Part shown: positions 31,336-42,187 of the stretch, in pieces
How positions within the stretch are numbered: position 1 is the stretch's first letter
Layout of the letters: the number at the start of each line of letters is the position of its first letter
Source: Candidatus Methylopumilus planktonicus
GTDB lineage: Bacteria; Pseudomonadota; Gammaproteobacteria; Burkholderiales; Methylophilaceae
Assembly (NCBI RefSeq): GCF_006364715.1
Contig: NZ_CP040984.1
Span: 496,001 to 560,000, forward strand
Length of the DNA: 64,000 bases
Reading direction: 5' to 3'
The notes under the pieces: model-generated
The model's database searches: none
What the model was told of the DNA's origin: nothing
What the model saw: the letters and a program-made list of their open reading frames with translations, nothing else
Translations under genes and position numbers: made by a program

Positions 31336-32420
31336 GTTTTTTGAATCACAATATTTGGGAACTTATTGCTGTAATCTTGAGCGAGTTTAGATACCTTAAT
31401 TGCTGTTAAACGAGCAATTTTCTTGTAGGTTTTTGCAGCACTACTTTCAGGCTCCGCCACTACCATTGGGTTACCACTATCAGACTGTTCTCTAATTTTA
31501 ATATCCAAAGGCAAGCTTCCTAAAAGAGATACACCATAATCTTTACACATTTTTTCGGCACCACCTGATCCAAAGATATGTTCCTCATTGCCACATTTTG
31601 AACAAGTGTGCATGGCCATATTTTCTACAATACCAATAATTGGAATATTTACTTTTTCAAACATTTTTAATCCGCGTCTAGCATCAAGAAGGGCAATATC
31701 CTGAGGTGTTGTGACGATAATGGCACCTGTTACAGGCACTTTTTGAGACAAGGTAAGCTGAATATCGCCGGTACCTGGCGGCAGGTCGACTACAAGGTAA
31801 TCAAGATTATCCCATCTTGTTTCTTTTAAGAGCTGCTCAAGTGTGCTTGTCACCATAGGGCCACGCCATACCATAGGTGTTTCTGTATCAACCAAGAACC
31901 CAATCGACATAGCTTGAATATTGTGAGCCATGACGGGCTCCATAGATTTGCCATCTTTACTTTCTGGTTTGGTATATATCCCTAACATTTGTGGCTGGCT
32001 TGGGCCATAAATATCAGCATCTAAGATGCCAACCCGAGCACCTTCGGCTGATAAAGCGAGAGCAAGATTGACAGCAGTAGTAGATTTTCCAACACCACCT
32101 TTACCTGAGGCGACAGCAATAATATTTTTAACGCCAGGAATAAGAGCGATACCTTTTTGCGCTGCATGGGAAGTAATCTTAAAATCAACCTCAATTTTTA
32201 AATTGATTTGAGGTAGTGCTTTTTGAATTTGAGTGGCAATTAAATCTTTAACGTCATTCAGTTGGCTTTTAGCAGGATAGCCAAGCAAGACTTTGATATC
32301 AACATCATTATCTTTAATTGAAATGCTCTTGATAGATTTATCATTAACGAGGCTGTCGTTTGTATTCGGATCAACAACGTCCTTTAATAGATCTTTTATT
32401 TGTTCTTCTATGTAAGCCAT
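31332..32420 (-). CDS. apbC: Mrp/ApbC family iron-sulfur cluster carrier ATPase
   Basis: A 362-residue P-loop ATPase that carries Fe-S clusters to target proteins. An N-terminal MIP18-like domain (about 1-85) is followed by the deviant Walker A VASGKGGVGKSTTAV at 104-118, LDADIYGPSQPQML, and the CxxC cluster site CSKCGNEEHIFGSGGAEKM near 272. The divergent pairing with metG is common in betaproteobacteria. Confidence 0.96.
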   Translation of the reverse strand: MAYIEEQIKDLLKDVVDPNTNDSLVNDKSIKSISIKDNDVDIKVLLGYPAKSQLNDVKDLIATQIQKALPQINLKIEVDFKITSHAAQKGIALIPGVKNIIAVASGKGGVGKSTTAVNLALALSAEGARVGILDADIYGPSQPQMLGIYTKPESKDGKSMEPVMAHNIQAMSIGFLVDTETPMVWRGPMVTSTLEQLLKETRWDNLDYLVVDLPPGTGDIQLTLSQKVPVTGAIIVTTPQDIALLDARRGLKMFEKVNIPIIGIVENMAMHTCSKCGNEEHIFGSGGAEKMCKDYGVSLLGSLPLDIKIREQSDSGNPMVVAEPESSAAKTYKKIARLTAIKVSKLAQDYSNKFPNIVIQKT

Positions 32421-32503
32421 GAGGCTGTAATTTTAACCTATCTTAGTTAAGGCGTCATTTGATAGAATAGGGACTTAGTTAAATCGATAAAGTTTCTCAA
32501 TTC

Positions 32504-34537
32504 ATGCGAAAGCTCTTAATTACATCAGCCTTGCCTTACGCGAATGGAAGCATTCATTTGGGCCATTTAGTTGAATATATCCAAACTGATATTTGGGTGA
32601 GATTCCAAAAGATGCAAGGCCATGAAGCTTACTATGTATGTGCTGACGATACGCATGGAACACCTATTATGCTTAGGGCTGAAAAAGAAGGAGTTACGCC
32701 AGAAGCGCTTATAAAAAAAGTGCATATAGAGCATTCAAAAGACTTTTCTGATTTCTTTGTTAATTTTGATAACTTTTATTCTACAAACTCTCCTGAAAAT
32801 CTTGAGCTATCTCAAACTGTTTATAAAAAACTTAAACAGAACAACAAGATTTATACGAAAACGATTGAGCAATTTTACGATCCTGCGAAAGCAATGTTTT
32901 TACCTGATCGCTTTATTAAAGGTGAGTGTCCAAAGTGTCATGCCAAAGACCAATATGGTGATTCATGTGAAGTTTGCGGTGCAACATATGTACCTACAGA
33001 ATTAATTAACCCAACATCTTCTGTGTCAGGTGCAGTGCCTGTCAGAAAAGAAACAGAGCATTACTTCTTCAAGCTTTCAGAGTGTGAATCATTTTTAGCC
33101 GACTGGACATCTTCTGGAACGCTTCAAAAAGAAGCCGCTAATAAAATGAAAGAGTGGTTTAAATCAGGCCTAGCCGATTGGGATATCTCAAGAGATGCAC
33201 CTTATTTTGGCTTTGAAATTCCAGATGCACCTGGTAAATATTTTTATGTATGGCTCGATGCCCCAATTGGTTACATGGCGAGCTTTAAAAAACTCTGTGA
33301 AGATAAGAAAATAAATTTTGACGAGTTCTGGAATGCAGATTCAAAAACAGAGCTCTATCATTTCATTGGAAAAGATATTCTTTATTTTCATGCTCTATTT
33401 TGGCCCGCAACACTAGAATTCTCAGGCTACAGAAAACCTACTAAGATTTTTGCTCATGGCTTTCTTACAGTTAATGCAGAAAAGATGTCTAAATCACGCG
33501 GCACTTTCATAACCGCCCGAAGTTATTTAGATCATATTAAAAATCCAGATTATCTTAGATATTATTATGCAGCTAAATTAAATAGCACAATGGAAGATAT
33601 TGATCTTAATTTGGATGATTTCTTATCTCGCGTGAACAGTGATCTCGTAGGTAAGTTTATTAATATCGCAAGTCGAACATCAGGATTTATTCATAAGTAT
33701 TTTGAAGGTAAGCTTTTCCTTGATGATTCAAAAACCGACCAAGAGCATATTTCTATTTCGCAAAAATGTAAGGATATAGAAAATGAAATTAAAACTTGTT
33801 TTGAAGCAAGGGAGTATGGTCGTGCGGTTCGTGAAATTATGCGTGTAGCAGATATTACAAATGAGTACGTGAATACAAAAGCTCCTTGGACACTTGCAAA
33901 AGATGAGGCGCAACATAAACCTGGCTCAGAATTACATATTATATGTAGCCGAAGTCTTGAAGCCTTTAGAAGACTTTCTATTTATCTCACACCTATACTT
34001 CCAAAGCTTACGAAAGATATCGCAATATTCTTTAATGAAAAAGAATTCGCGTCGCTTAAAGATATTGATAAGAAAGATATTACTGTCAATGAGTACCAAC
34101 ATATATTAACTAGAGTTGAAAAGAAAGATATCGACATGATGATTGAATCAAATAAAGAATCGCTAGACAAGCATACTGAACCCCCGAAAAAGGTAGAAGA
34201 CAATCAATCAACTATTTCGATAGATGATTTTATGAAGATTGATTTAAGAGTGGCACTTATTAAAGAAGCCTCTTTTGTAGAAGGTGCTGATAGTCTTCTT
34301 AAGCTAACTCTAGATATTAACGATGGTCGGTTAAGACAAGTTTTTGCAGGGATCAAATCAAAATACAATCCTGATCAGCTTGTTGGAAAATTAACTGTTA
34401 TGGTTGCTAATTTAAAGCCAAGACAAATGAAATTTGGTTTATCCGAGGGTATGGTGTTAGCCGCAAGCAATGAATCTGAGGGACCGTTTGTTTTATATCC
34501 AGATCAAGGTGCTAAACCTGGTATGCGTATTAAATAA
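32504..34537 (+). CDS. metG: Methionine-tRNA ligase
   Basis: The 677-residue class I synthetase has the HIGH-type motif HLGH at 18-21, a zinc-binding insert with [17 protein letters not shown] near 145-161, the KMSKS motif in [12 protein letters not shown] near 327, and a C-terminal EMAP/Arc1-like tRNA-binding domain from about 570 ([14 protein letters not shown]). It is full length for the homodimeric type. It abuts the convergent pyrF with no intervening base. Confidence 0.98.
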   Translation: MRKLLITSALPYANGSIHLGHLVEYIQTDIWVRFQKMQGHEAYYVCADDTHGTPIMLRAEKEGVTPEALIKKVHIEHSKDFSDFFVNFDNFYSTNSPENLELSQTVYKKLKQNNKIYTKTIEQFYDPAKAMFLPDRFIKGECPKCHAKDQYGDSCEVCGATYVPTELINPTSSVSGAVPVRKETEHYFFKLSECESFLADWTSSGTLQKEAANKMKEWFKSGLADWDISRDAPYFGFEIPDAPGKYFYVWLDAPIGYMASFKKLCEDKKINFDEFWNADSKTELYHFIGKDILYFHALFWPATLEFSGYRKPTKIFAHGFLTVNAEKMSKSRGTFITARSYLDHIKNPDYLRYYYAAKLNSTMEDIDLNLDDFLSRVNSDLVGKFINIASRTSGFIHKYFEGKLFLDDSKTDQEHISISQKCKDIENEIKTCFEAREYGRAVREIMRVADITNEYVNTKAPWTLAKDEAQHKPGSELHIICSRSLEAFRRLSIYLTPILPKLTKDIAIFFNEKEFASLKDIDKKDITVNEYQHILTRVEKKDIDMMIESNKESLDKHTEPPKKVEDNQSTISIDDFMKIDLRVALIKEASFVEGADSLLKLTLDINDGRLRQVFAGIKSKYNPDQLVGKLTVMVANLKPRQMKFGLSEGMVLAASNESEGPFVLYPDQGAKPGMRIK

Positions 34538-35239
34538 TTAACTTTGGTTAATTTCTAGATAAATCTTTTCTAAAGTTTTTGACGGATTTTCTGATTGAGT
34601 AATAGGCCTTCCAATCACTAAGTGACTTGATCCAGCCTTAATGGCTTCATAAGGCGTCATAGTTCTTATCTGGTCATTCGCGACATCATCCGTCATTCTT
34701 ATACCTGGCGTTACAAATAAAAATGATGAGTTAAAGTGATTTTTCAGAAATGATAAATCTTTAGCTGAGCAGACAATACCACTAAGCCCACTTTTTTCTG
34801 TTAACTTCGCAAGACGCAAAACCTGATCTTCTAAATTTCTAGATACACCAATTTCTTCTAAAGTTTTTTGTTCCATACTTGTTAATACTGTGACCGCAAT
34901 AAGAAGAGGTGATTGCTTGGCTTTATTTACACCCTCTAGAGCAGCCTCTAACATCATACTTCCTCCTGAAGCATGAACATTGATCATCCATACTCCTAAA
35001 TGGCTTGCAGCCTCACATGCTTTTTTAACCGTGGTAGGAATATCGTGAAATTTAAGATCTAGAAATACTTTGAAATTCTTACTATGCAGATATTCGATGA
35101 GAGCAGGGCCAGTTGCAGTGAATAATTCTTTTCCGACTTTAAGATTACAATGTTCTTGATTAAGTTGCGAAACTAATGACTTTGCATCTGCAAGATTTGC
35201 ATAATCGAGTGCTACGGTAACTTTATGGGCTGCTGCCAT
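34538..35239 (-). CDS. pyrF: Orotidine 5'-phosphate decarboxylase
   Basis: PyrF makes UMP from OMP. The 233-residue barrel shows VALDYANLADA near 9, the catalytic DLKFHDIPTTV (Lys-Asp pair), a VHASGGSMM block and the phosphate loop VTPGIRM and GSSHLVIGRPIT. Its ATG overlaps the lapB TAA stop by one base (TAATG), so it is translationally coupled, the usual lapB-pyrF arrangement. Confidence 0.98.
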   Translation of the reverse strand: MAAAHKVTVALDYANLADAKSLVSQLNQEHCNLKVGKELFTATGPALIEYLHSKNFKVFLDLKFHDIPTTVKKACEAASHLGVWMINVHASGGSMMLEAALEGVNKAKQSPLLIAVTVLTSMEQKTLEEIGVSRNLEDQVLRLAKLTEKSGLSGIVCSAKDLSFLKNHFNSSFLFVTPGIRMTDDVANDQIRTMTPYEAIKAGSSHLVIGRPITQSENPSKTLEKIYLEINQS

Positions 35240-36411
35240 TAACTAATTTCATTCATCTCAGTAGGTTCTGATGGAAGTGCTTCCCAAGCGTTACAGGCAG
35301 GACATTGCCAATGATGTTGCTTGGCTTTAAAGCCACAGCCGCTACATGTAAATAAACGTCTATTACCAATAGCATTTCGAACAGTTTGTTGAATAAGCTG
35401 AATATCTTGTTCCTTTTGCTTACTATTCATAGCGCGTGCTTGAAATAATTGATCCAAGGCTTGGAGGCTTGGTTTTCTTATAAGCTCTTTTCGTGCAAGT
35501 TCTTCAGCCATTTCAGAGCCTTCTAATTTTAATGTCGCTTCATAGATCACATTAAGTAATGATCTTAATTTGTAATTTTCAAAATAAAGATTTAGGAGCG
35601 ATAAACCTTCTTCAGGTTTTTTGAGTTTTTCAAATGAATTAAGTATTTTAGATGCTACAAGACCTAGAGACTCTGGATCTTGAAACTCAATTTTTTTCCA
35701 GTAATTGATCGCTTTATTATGTTCACCATCTTCTGCATCTAAATCTCCGAGTAGGATATTTGCACGAACGCACTTTTTATGAGCATTGAGTGCGTCATTC
35801 AGTGATTTAAAAGCTGACTTCTTGTCTTTATCTAAAATCCCATCAAGTGCAATCTCGCAGTGGTAATGACTAATTTGTAATCTAAATGATACGCCTGATT
35901 CTTTTTCTAATTTTGTCGCCATCTTGATTGCATTTTGCCATTCACGTTCTTTCACGTAAATTTCTAAGAGCGCATTAGATGCATATTGTTTATATTTGCC
36001 AGATTCTAACTTTAAGAATAATTCTTCAGCGCGATCAAATAAGCCAGCTTTAAGATAATCTTGCGCTAATTCTGCTTTGACGGATTCTTCTTGGGCTGGA
36101 TTAAGATCGCGATTTTCTAATAAATCTAAGTGCATATTAATAGCTCGATCTATATGGCCTATACGTCTTAAGATGCTGCCTAAAGCAAAGTGCAGCTCAA
36201 GTGATTCATTGTTAATACGAACTGCATCCATAAAAGCATCCACTGCTTTTTCGTATTGGTTAGTAATTAGATAGTTAAGACCTTTAAAGTAGGTCGCAGG
36301 AAGGCTCGTAGATTCTTTCATGAGCTGTTTAATATCAATGCGAGCGGCTACCCATCCTAATGCAAAGAAGAAGGGGATAACAAGGAGCCACCAATATTCG
36401 AATTGAATCAT
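35239..36411 (-). CDS. lapB: Lipopolysaccharide assembly protein LapB
   Basis: LapB is an inner-membrane TPR protein that controls LpxC turnover and coordinates LPS synthesis. The 390-residue protein has one N-terminal membrane segment (YWWLLVIPFFFALGWVAA), a string of TPR helices from about residue 40, and a C-terminal rubredoxin-like metal site with two cysteine pairs, CSGC and CPAC, near 355-375. The small gene lapA that usually precedes it is absent; an ihfB terminator lies there. Confidence 0.95.
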   Translation of the reverse strand: MIQFEYWWLLVIPFFFALGWVAARIDIKQLMKESTSLPATYFKGLNYLITNQYEKAVDAFMDAVRINNESLELHFALGSILRRIGHIDRAINMHLDLLENRDLNPAQEESVKAELAQDYLKAGLFDRAEELFLKLESGKYKQYASNALLEIYVKEREWQNAIKMATKLEKESGVSFRLQISHYHCEIALDGILDKDKKSAFKSLNDALNAHKKCVRANILLGDLDAEDGEHNKAINYWKKIEFQDPESLGLVASKILNSFEKLKKPEEGLSLLNLYFENYKLRSLLNVIYEATLKLEGSEMAEELARKELIRKPSLQALDQLFQARAMNSKQKEQDIQLIQQTVRNAIGNRRLFTCSGCGFKAKQHHWQCPACNAWEALPSEPTEMNEIS

Positions 36412-36446
36412 AATTGATTTATTGTATATCTATTAATTGATAGATG

Positions 36447-36483
36447 AAAAAAAAAGCATACCCTGGTAAGAAGATATGCTTTT
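36447..36483 (-). terminator. Rho-independent terminator downstream of ihfB
   Basis: On the minus strand AAAAGCATA pairs with TATGCTTTT (36483-36452) around a 14-base loop and runs into an uninterrupted T tract. It lies 15 bases past the ihfB stop and 36 bases before lapB, so lapB-pyrF need readthrough or their own promoter. Confidence 0.8.
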
Positions 36484-36498
36484 AAATGATGTTTAGTC

Positions 36499-36777
36499 TT
36501 ATTTATCAACGCGATCTCTAAGTTCTTTACCTGCTTTAAAGTGTGGAACATATTTTTCTGGTACTTCCACTTTTGAACCTGTTTTAGGATTTCTGCCTAA
36601 ACGAGGTGGTCGGTAATTTAAACTGAAACTACCAAATCCTCTAATTTCAATTCTTTTACCTTTAGAGAGCGTTTCACCCATAGCATCAAGAATTGTTTTG
36701 ACGGATAACTCAGCATCTTTATAGACTAACTGAGAGAAACGGCTAGCAAGTAAGTTGATTAATTTAGACTTAGTCAT
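36499..36777 (-). CDS. ihfB: Integration host factor subunit beta
   Basis: A 92-residue HU/IHF-family protein beginning [14 protein letters not shown], with the conserved [28 protein letters not shown] block whose proline intercalates into bent DNA. The position directly after rpsA is diagnostic of IHF beta as against HU. IHF bends DNA at promoters and origins. The gap to rpsA is eight bases. Confidence 0.96.
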   Translation of the reverse strand: MTKSKLINLLASRFSQLVYKDAELSVKTILDAMGETLSKGKRIEIRGFGSFSLNYRPPRLGRNPKTGSKVEVPEKYVPHFKAGKELRDRVDK

Positions 36778-36785
36778 AAGATTAA

Positions 36786-38501
36786 TTATTTTTTACTATC
36801 TAATTTTGCTTTTAATAAGGCGCCAAGATTAGTTATGCCGGCATTATCAGAACTTTCTTCAACATCTACTTTTTTCTTAGCTGCTTTTGGTTTAGCTGCA
36901 TTTTTAGACTTGAATGAAAGTTGTATTGTTTTTTCTTTTGCGTCGACATTAAGAATTTTAACTTCAATTTCGTCGCCTACTTTAACAACAGTAGAAGCGT
37001 CTTCAACTTTATCTTCGCTTACTTCACTAATATCAACTGTGCCTTCAACTTGATCAGCTAAAGTTACTACGATACCTGATGCATCTGCAGATTTAACTGT
37101 TCCTTTAACAAAACTACCTTTGTCATTAGCTTTTGTGAAGCCTGTAAAGTTATCACCTGATAATTGTTTAAGTCCAAGAGAAATTCTTTCTTTTTCAACA
37201 TCGATTGCGACGATAAGCGCTTCGAGTTCGTCACCCTTTTTGAAGTTTCTGATAGCTTCTTCACCTGTTTTATCCCATGAGATGTCAGACAAGTGTATAA
37301 GGCCATCTATGCCGCCATCAAGACCAATAAAGATACCGAAGTCGGTGATTGATTTAATCGGGCCGCTAACTTTGTCACCTTTTTTATGTGTTTCAGAGAA
37401 CTCTGCCCATGGGTTTGATTTACATTGCTTCATGCCCAATGAAAGTCTTCTTCTGTCTTCATCAATTTCAAGAATCATCACTTCAACTTCATCGCCGAGC
37501 TGCGCAATTTTTCCTGGGTGAATATTTTTATTAGTCCAGTCCATTTCTGAAACGTGAACTAAACCTTCAATACCTGCTTCAATTTCAACGAATGCACCGT
37601 AATCAGTTAAGTTAGATACTTTACCAAATAGACGTGTGCTTACAGGATATCTTCTAGATAAGCCCTTCCAAGGATCATCATCGAGTTGCTTTAAACCTAA
37701 TGAAACACGATTTTTTTCTTGGTCAAATTTAAGAACTTTAGCTTCAACTTCATCACCAATATTTAAAATTTCAGACGGATGCTTTACACGTCTCCATGCT
37801 AAGTCAGTAATATGAAGTAAGCCATCAATGCCACCTAAGTCAACAAATGCACCGTAATCAGTAATATTTTTAATAATACCTTTTACAGTAGCACCTTCAG
37901 TAAGTGTGCCAATAACAGCATCTCTGTCCGCACCTGAAGATTGTTCCATCACTGCTTTTCTTGAAACAACCACGTTGTTTCTTTTCTTATCAATTTTAAT
38001 AACTTTAAGATCCCATTCTTTATTTTCGAATGGTGTTGTGTCTTTAACTGGTCTTACATCAACGAGCGAGCCTGGAAGGAATGCTGTGATTCCATTTACA
38101 GAAACTCTCAAGCCACCTTTGACACGACTACTTACAAAACCTCTGACAACTGTACCTTCGTTCATTGCATCTTCAAGATCAAGCCATGCTTGCATTTTCT
38201 TCGCTTTATCTCTTGAAAGGATTGTAGAGCCGAAACCATCTTCTAATTTTTCAATTGCAACTTTAACAAAGTCACCCACTTTAACGTCAAGTTCGCCTTG
38301 GTCATTAAGGAATTCTTCTGCTTTGATAACGCTTTCTGATTTAAGCCCTGCGTTTACAATCACAAAGTCATTATCAATAGATATAACTTCTGCTGTAATT
38401 ACTTCGCCTGAGCGCATTTCTTGAAGCGCTATGCTTTCTTCAAATAGAGCTGCGAAACTTTCTGTGGAATTTGATTCTGTGTTTTTTGCTGTCGTTGCCA
38501 T
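36786..38501 (-). CDS. rpsA: 30S ribosomal protein S1
   Basis: The 571-residue protein contains six S1 RNA-binding repeats; clear copies include [40 protein letters not shown] and [21 protein letters not shown]1 binds mRNA upstream of start codons and helps initiation on weakly structured or SD-poor messages. Length is close to the 557 residues of E. coli S1, with a charged lysine-rich C-terminal tail. Confidence 0.98.
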   Translation of the reverse strand: MATTAKNTESNSTESFAALFEESIALQEMRSGEVITAEVISIDNDFVIVNAGLKSESVIKAEEFLNDQGELDVKVGDFVKVAIEKLEDGFGSTILSRDKAKKMQAWLDLEDAMNEGTVVRGFVSSRVKGGLRVSVNGITAFLPGSLVDVRPVKDTTPFENKEWDLKVIKIDKKRNNVVVSRKAVMEQSSGADRDAVIGTLTEGATVKGIIKNITDYGAFVDLGGIDGLLHITDLAWRRVKHPSEILNIGDEVEAKVLKFDQEKNRVSLGLKQLDDDPWKGLSRRYPVSTRLFGKVSNLTDYGAFVEIEAGIEGLVHVSEMDWTNKNIHPGKIAQLGDEVEVMILEIDEDRRRLSLGMKQCKSNPWAEFSETHKKGDKVSGPIKSITDFGIFIGLDGGIDGLIHLSDISWDKTGEEAIRNFKKGDELEALIVAIDVEKERISLGLKQLSGDNFTGFTKANDKGSFVKGTVKSADASGIVVTLADQVEGTVDISEVSEDKVEDASTVVKVGDEIEVKILNVDAKEKTIQLSFKSKNAAKPKAAKKKVDVEESSDNAGITNLGALLKAKLDSKK

Positions 38502-38525
38502 TAAATGTTACCTATAAAGTCCTAC

Positions 38526-38573
38526 CTAGCGATAGGGATGTTAAAGTTAGCAATAGATCTTTGAAATCTATTA
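38526..38573 (-). promoter_or_regulatory. Two hairpins in the rpsA leader
   Basis: The 87-base gap before rpsA holds AATAGAT/ATCTATT with a 7-base loop (38553-38573) and CCTA/TAGG with a 4-base loop (38526-38537). Leader hairpins mediate autoregulation of S1 in gammaproteobacteria, so a similar role is possible. No T run follows either stem, so they are not terminators. Confidence 0.35.
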
Positions 38574-38588
38574 CACCTAAATTGTTGT

Positions 38589-39260
38589 TTAAGACGTTTG
38601 AGACTTTAAACTGAAGAGATGGGTGATGTTATCAACGGCATCAGATATGCTTAATGTGTCTGTGTCTATTTCTATAGCGTCTTTTGTTTTTAAGAGGGGA
38701 GAGATTTCTCTTTGTAAATCACGCTCATCTCTTAAAATAATTTCACTTAAAACCGAGGCTATATTAGCAGGGTTTCCTTTTGAGATCAACTGTTTATATC
38801 TTCTTTCAGCCCTAATTTGTGCGCTTGCAGTTAAGAATATTTTGATACCAGCATGCGGGAAAACGACCGAAGTCATATCCCTTCCCTCGGCTACCAATCC
38901 AGGGGGGTTTTCAAAGCTTCTTTGAAATCCAAGGATTGCTTCTCTCAGACCTCTGTGAACCGCAACTTCTGAGGCTCCGTGACCTGATTCCTCAGTACGT
39001 ATAGCTTCAGATACATCTTTACCATTGAGTAAAATTTGATCATTTTTAAAGCTTAAGTTTGCATTTTCAAGAACGTTAAGAAGTAAAGTTTCATTATTAA
39101 GGGGTATGTTTTGTAAGCGACCTGCATAAGCGATCGTTCGGTAGATTGACCCTGAATCTAGATAGTGAAAATTTAGTTTTTCTGCAACAAGTTTAGCCAC
39201 TGTTCCTTTTCCAGAGGCAGAAGGACCGTCAATCGCGATAATAGGAATGTGTGATGTCAT
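38589..39260 (-). CDS. cmk: Cytidylate kinase
   Basis: Cmk phosphorylates CMP and dCMP. The 223-residue P-loop kinase has IAIDGPSASGKGTVAK at 8-23, YLDSGSIYRTIAY, the GRDMTSVVFPHA block and RDERDLQREISPL, all typical of Cmk. It starts one base after the aroA stop, and the order tyrA-aroA-cmk-rpsA is conserved in proteobacteria. Confidence 0.98.
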   Translation of the reverse strand: MTSHIPIIAIDGPSASGKGTVAKLVAEKLNFHYLDSGSIYRTIAYAGRLQNIPLNNETLLLNVLENANLSFKNDQILLNGKDVSEAIRTEESGHGASEVAVHRGLREAILGFQRSFENPPGLVAEGRDMTSVVFPHAGIKIFLTASAQIRAERRYKQLISKGNPANIASVLSEIILRDERDLQREISPLLKTKDAIEIDTDTLSISDAVDNITHLFSLKSQTS

Positions 39261-40547
39261 TTATGTCTTTACTATACTTTCCAAAACCTCAAAGTAAGTT
39301 GGAAATGTTTTGTTGACACACGCTGGATCGTTAATTGTGATTGGGATATTTTTGAGGCTTACCAGTGAAAAACACATAGCCATTCGATGGTCGTCATAAG
39401 TATCAATCTCAACATGCTCTTTAATCCTAAGAGGGGGTGTGATTTCAATAAAATCTTTACCTTCAATCACAGTCGCACCTAATTTTCTAAGTTCAGTCGC
39501 CATAGCTTTAATGCGATCAGTTTCTTTAACGCGCCAGCTTCCAATATTAAAAAGTTTAGTAGTGCCTTTTGTAAATAGGGCCAATACTGCAAGTGTCATC
39601 GCAGCATCTGGAATGTGATTACAATCAAGGGTAATTGCTTGAAGTGTTTCGACTTTTGAAACTTGAATTGATGCTTCAAGGATATTAATATCAGCGCCCA
39701 TAAGTTCTAAAGCTTCAGTAAATTTCACATCACCTTGAATACTATTGTTTCCAATACCTTTAACTTCGATATTGCCTGCAAGCGCTCCCGCAGCTAAAAA
39801 ATAAGAAGCTGATGATGCGTCACCTTCAACAAATATTTCACCTGGACTCACATACTTACTTGAACCCGGAATAATAAAATTTTTCCAGCCTATTTTTTTA
39901 ACATGTATACCAAATCGCGCCATCAGATTAAGCGTAATATCAATATAAGGTTTTGAAATTAAATCACCCACAATTTCAATAACCACTTCTTTTTTTGTAA
40001 GTGGAATTGCCATTAGAAGGGCTGTTAAGAATTGACTTGAAATATCACCTCTAATTTTTATAGGACCTTGAATTGCAATTTCAGATGGAGAAATATTTAA
40101 TGGAGGGTAGCCGTCTTGATTAAGATATTTTATATCTACATTTAATTGCAAGAGTGCATCGACAAGATCTTTAATGGGGCGCTCATGCATTCGGGGCGAA
40201 CCGCTTAGTGTGTATTGGCCATTAGAAAAAGACAAAGCTGCAGTTAAAGGTCTAAATGCAGTACCCGCATTACCTAGAAAAATTTCAGCTGATTTATTTT
40301 TAAAACTACCCCGTGTGCCATGAATAAGAATGTCACCGTTATCTTTTTGCTTAAGATCAACTTGAAGTTTTACTAATGCTTCAATCATATGACGTGTGTC
40401 ATCTGATACAAGTGGACCTATTATAGTTGTTATACCGTCTGCCATTGCAGACAAAAGAAGAATGCGATTGGTGATACTTTTAGATCCAGGGAGGGTGACT
40501 TGGCCAGAAACAGATTGAACAGCTTTTAATTTCTTTTGATTTGCCAT
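39261..40547 (-). CDS. aroA: 3-phosphoshikimate 1-carboxyvinyltransferase (EPSP synthase)
   Basis: AroA joins PEP to shikimate 3-phosphate in aromatic amino-acid synthesis. The 428-residue protein shows [16 protein letters not shown] near 19, [17 protein letters not shown] near 91, the [10 protein letters not shown] block and the C-terminal [11 protein letters not shown]. The glyphosate-site segment carries [10 protein letters not shown], a class I type. It sits between tyrA and cmk. Confidence 0.98.
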   Translation of the reverse strand: MANQKKLKAVQSVSGQVTLPGSKSITNRILLLSAMADGITTIIGPLVSDDTRHMIEALVKLQVDLKQKDNGDILIHGTRGSFKNKSAEIFLGNAGTAFRPLTAALSFSNGQYTLSGSPRMHERPIKDLVDALLQLNVDIKYLNQDGYPPLNISPSEIAIQGPIKIRGDISSQFLTALLMAIPLTKKEVVIEIVGDLISKPYIDITLNLMARFGIHVKKIGWKNFIIPGSSKYVSPGEIFVEGDASSASYFLAAGALAGNIEVKGIGNNSIQGDVKFTEALELMGADINILEASIQVSKVETLQAITLDCNHIPDAAMTLAVLALFTKGTTKLFNIGSWRVKETDRIKAMATELRKLGATVIEGKDFIEITPPLRIKEHVEIDTYDDHRMAMCFSLVSLKNIPITINDPACVNKTFPTYFEVLESIVKT

Positions 40548-40556
40548 GCGCTTAAA

Positions 40557-41411
40557 TTATCGAGACCATTCACTTCGAGTTTTACTTGCGTTTTCGAATA
40601 AAGCTAAAATCTTTTTTGCATCTTCTTGCTCAATAGCTTCTTTAAGTAATTTAATTTGATTTTCAAAGTGCTTAATATCTTCAAGGATAAATTCTCTATT
40701 TGCGAGTGTAATGTCTTTCCACATTTCAGGAGAGCTTGCTGCAATTCTTGTAAAATCTTTAAATCCACTTGCGGCGAATTTTAAAAGTTCATTTGCATTT
40801 GTTCTATGGGTAATCATATCCACGAGTGAAAAAGCTAACAGATGAGGAAGATGACTAATCGTTGAAAATATTTTGTCATGATCGCCATGGAGCATATTTG
40901 AAACTATAGCGCCTGCATTTTTCCAGAGTACTTCAATCACCTCTTTTGCTCGAGGAGATGTGTCTTGATCCGGCGTTAAAATGACATTTTTGCCTTTAAA
41001 TAAATCAATATGGGCTGCAGTTGCTCCATGTTTTTCGGATCCAGCAATAGGGTGACCGCCAATAAATTGTGAGTATTGATTACCTAAAATTTCTTTTGCC
41101 GATTCAATTACACTTGTTTTGGTGCTTCCAACATCGGTGATAATCGTATGCGAAGATAAATGTGGCTGAATCGTTTTGAGTATTGAGGAGAATTGAGCAA
41201 CAGGTGTCGCAATAATAATAATATGAGCTTCTGCAATATCTTTATTTAATTCTTGGCTCGTGCGATCAATAAGTTTAAGTTTAATTGCATCATTAAGGTT
41301 ATCTTGGTTTCTTCCGACGCCTACAATATCAGAAGCGATACCTGATTTTTTTGCAGAGAGTGCAATAGATCCGCCAATAAGACCTACACCAAAAATAAGA
41401 ATTTTATTCAC
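40557..41411 (-). CDS. tyrA: Prephenate dehydrogenase
   Basis: The 284-residue monofunctional enzyme oxidatively decarboxylates prephenate (or arogenate) toward tyrosine. It has the Rossmann motif IFGVGLIGGSIALSA at 5-19, TPVAQFSSIL, the TDVGSTKTSVIESA block, and the substrate site GGHPIAGSEKHGATAAHIDLF near 119. There is no fused chorismate mutase or ACT domain. Specificity for prephenate versus arogenate cannot be read. Confidence 0.95.
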   Translation of the reverse strand: MNKILIFGVGLIGGSIALSAKKSGIASDIVGVGRNQDNLNDAIKLKLIDRTSQELNKDIAEAHIIIIATPVAQFSSILKTIQPHLSSHTIITDVGSTKTSVIESAKEILGNQYSQFIGGHPIAGSEKHGATAAHIDLFKGKNVILTPDQDTSPRAKEVIEVLWKNAGAIVSNMLHGDHDKIFSTISHLPHLLAFSLVDMITHRTNANELLKFAASGFKDFTRIAASSPEMWKDITLANREFILEDIKHFENQIKLLKEAIEQEDAKKILALFENASKTRSEWSR

Positions 41412-41425
41412 TGTATATAGTTGAT

Positions 41426-42187
41426 TTATTTGATATTGTTTAACAATTGAATTGTATCATGTTCACTATTAAATGATCGCCATTCGTTATTTATGAAAAG
41501 CTCAAAAGGCTTAAAGTGAGTTTTATAATTCATCTTTTTGCTCTCTTGAATCCAGTAGCCCAAATAAACATAATCTAGTTTTTTTTCAATACACCAATTG
41601 ATCAGCCACAGTATGGAATAAGTACCATAACTGACAGATTTGTCGCTCGTATCAAAAAATGTATAAACCGCAGAGATACCATTTTTAACGATATCGACAA
41701 AACTAACAATTTTTAAATCGCCTTGATCTTGAAATTGAATTAATCGACTATCAATATTACTTTGTAATAAAAATTCACTGTACTGATTTACGTCTTCATC
41801 ATTTGCGCTCACTTTTTCATGTCTATTTTTTTGATATTCCAAATAAAGCCTGAAATGATCTTCATGAAAAGAAAGTGGTAGCAAGGAAGCTTGAAGATGC
41901 TGATGGTTTTTGATAACTCTCTTGAAGTTTTTTGAGCGCATAAAATTCTTAACATTGATGCGAATAGGAATGCATGCATGACAAAATTCACAATAAGGTT
42001 TGTATGTGAATTTACCACTTCTACGAAAACCTTTCTTTATAAGATCATCGAAGTGTTTCTGGCTTATGAGGTGATGAGGTGTTGCAACTAATGATTGGGA
42101 TGCACGACCTTCCAAGTAGCCACAGGCATAACTCGTAGTGACATAGAATTGAATCTTATGACTCGATAATTCGTCAGGAAGGCTCAT
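41426..42187 (-). CDS. bpt: Aspartate/glutamate leucyltransferase
   Basis: Bpt adds leucine to proteins with N-terminal Asp or Glu, marking them for ClpS/ClpAP. The 253-residue protein has the family's cysteine-bearing N-terminal block CGYLEGRASQSLVATP near 22 and YKPYCEFCHACIPIRI near 63, then the GNAT-like C-terminal half with YVYLGYWIQESKKMNYK. It overlaps aat by four bases, so both N-degron transferases are made together. Confidence 0.96.
   Translation of the reverse strand: MSLPDELSSHKIQFYVTTSYACGYLEGRASQSLVATPHHLISQKHFDDLIKKGFRRSGKFTYKPYCEFCHACIPIRINVKNFMRSKNFKRVIKNHQHLQASLLPLSFHEDHFRLYLEYQKNRHEKVSANDEDVNQYSEFLLQSNIDSRLIQFQDQGDLKIVSFVDIVKNGISAVYTFFDTSDKSVSYGTYSILWLINWCIEKKLDYVYLGYWIQESKKMNYKTHFKPFELFINNEWRSFNSEHDTIQLLNNIK

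Noticed and set aside
34536..34553. AATTAAC-TTTG-GTTAATT hairpin at the metG/pyrF junction
   Set aside because: The stem is nearly all A/T, lies inside the pyrF coding end and lacks a T run, so it is a poor terminator candidate.
37906..38424. A 172-codon open frame antisense to rpsA
   Set aside because: Ser/Thr-rich shadow frame opposite a conserved S1 gene, without a ribosome binding site or recognisable domain.
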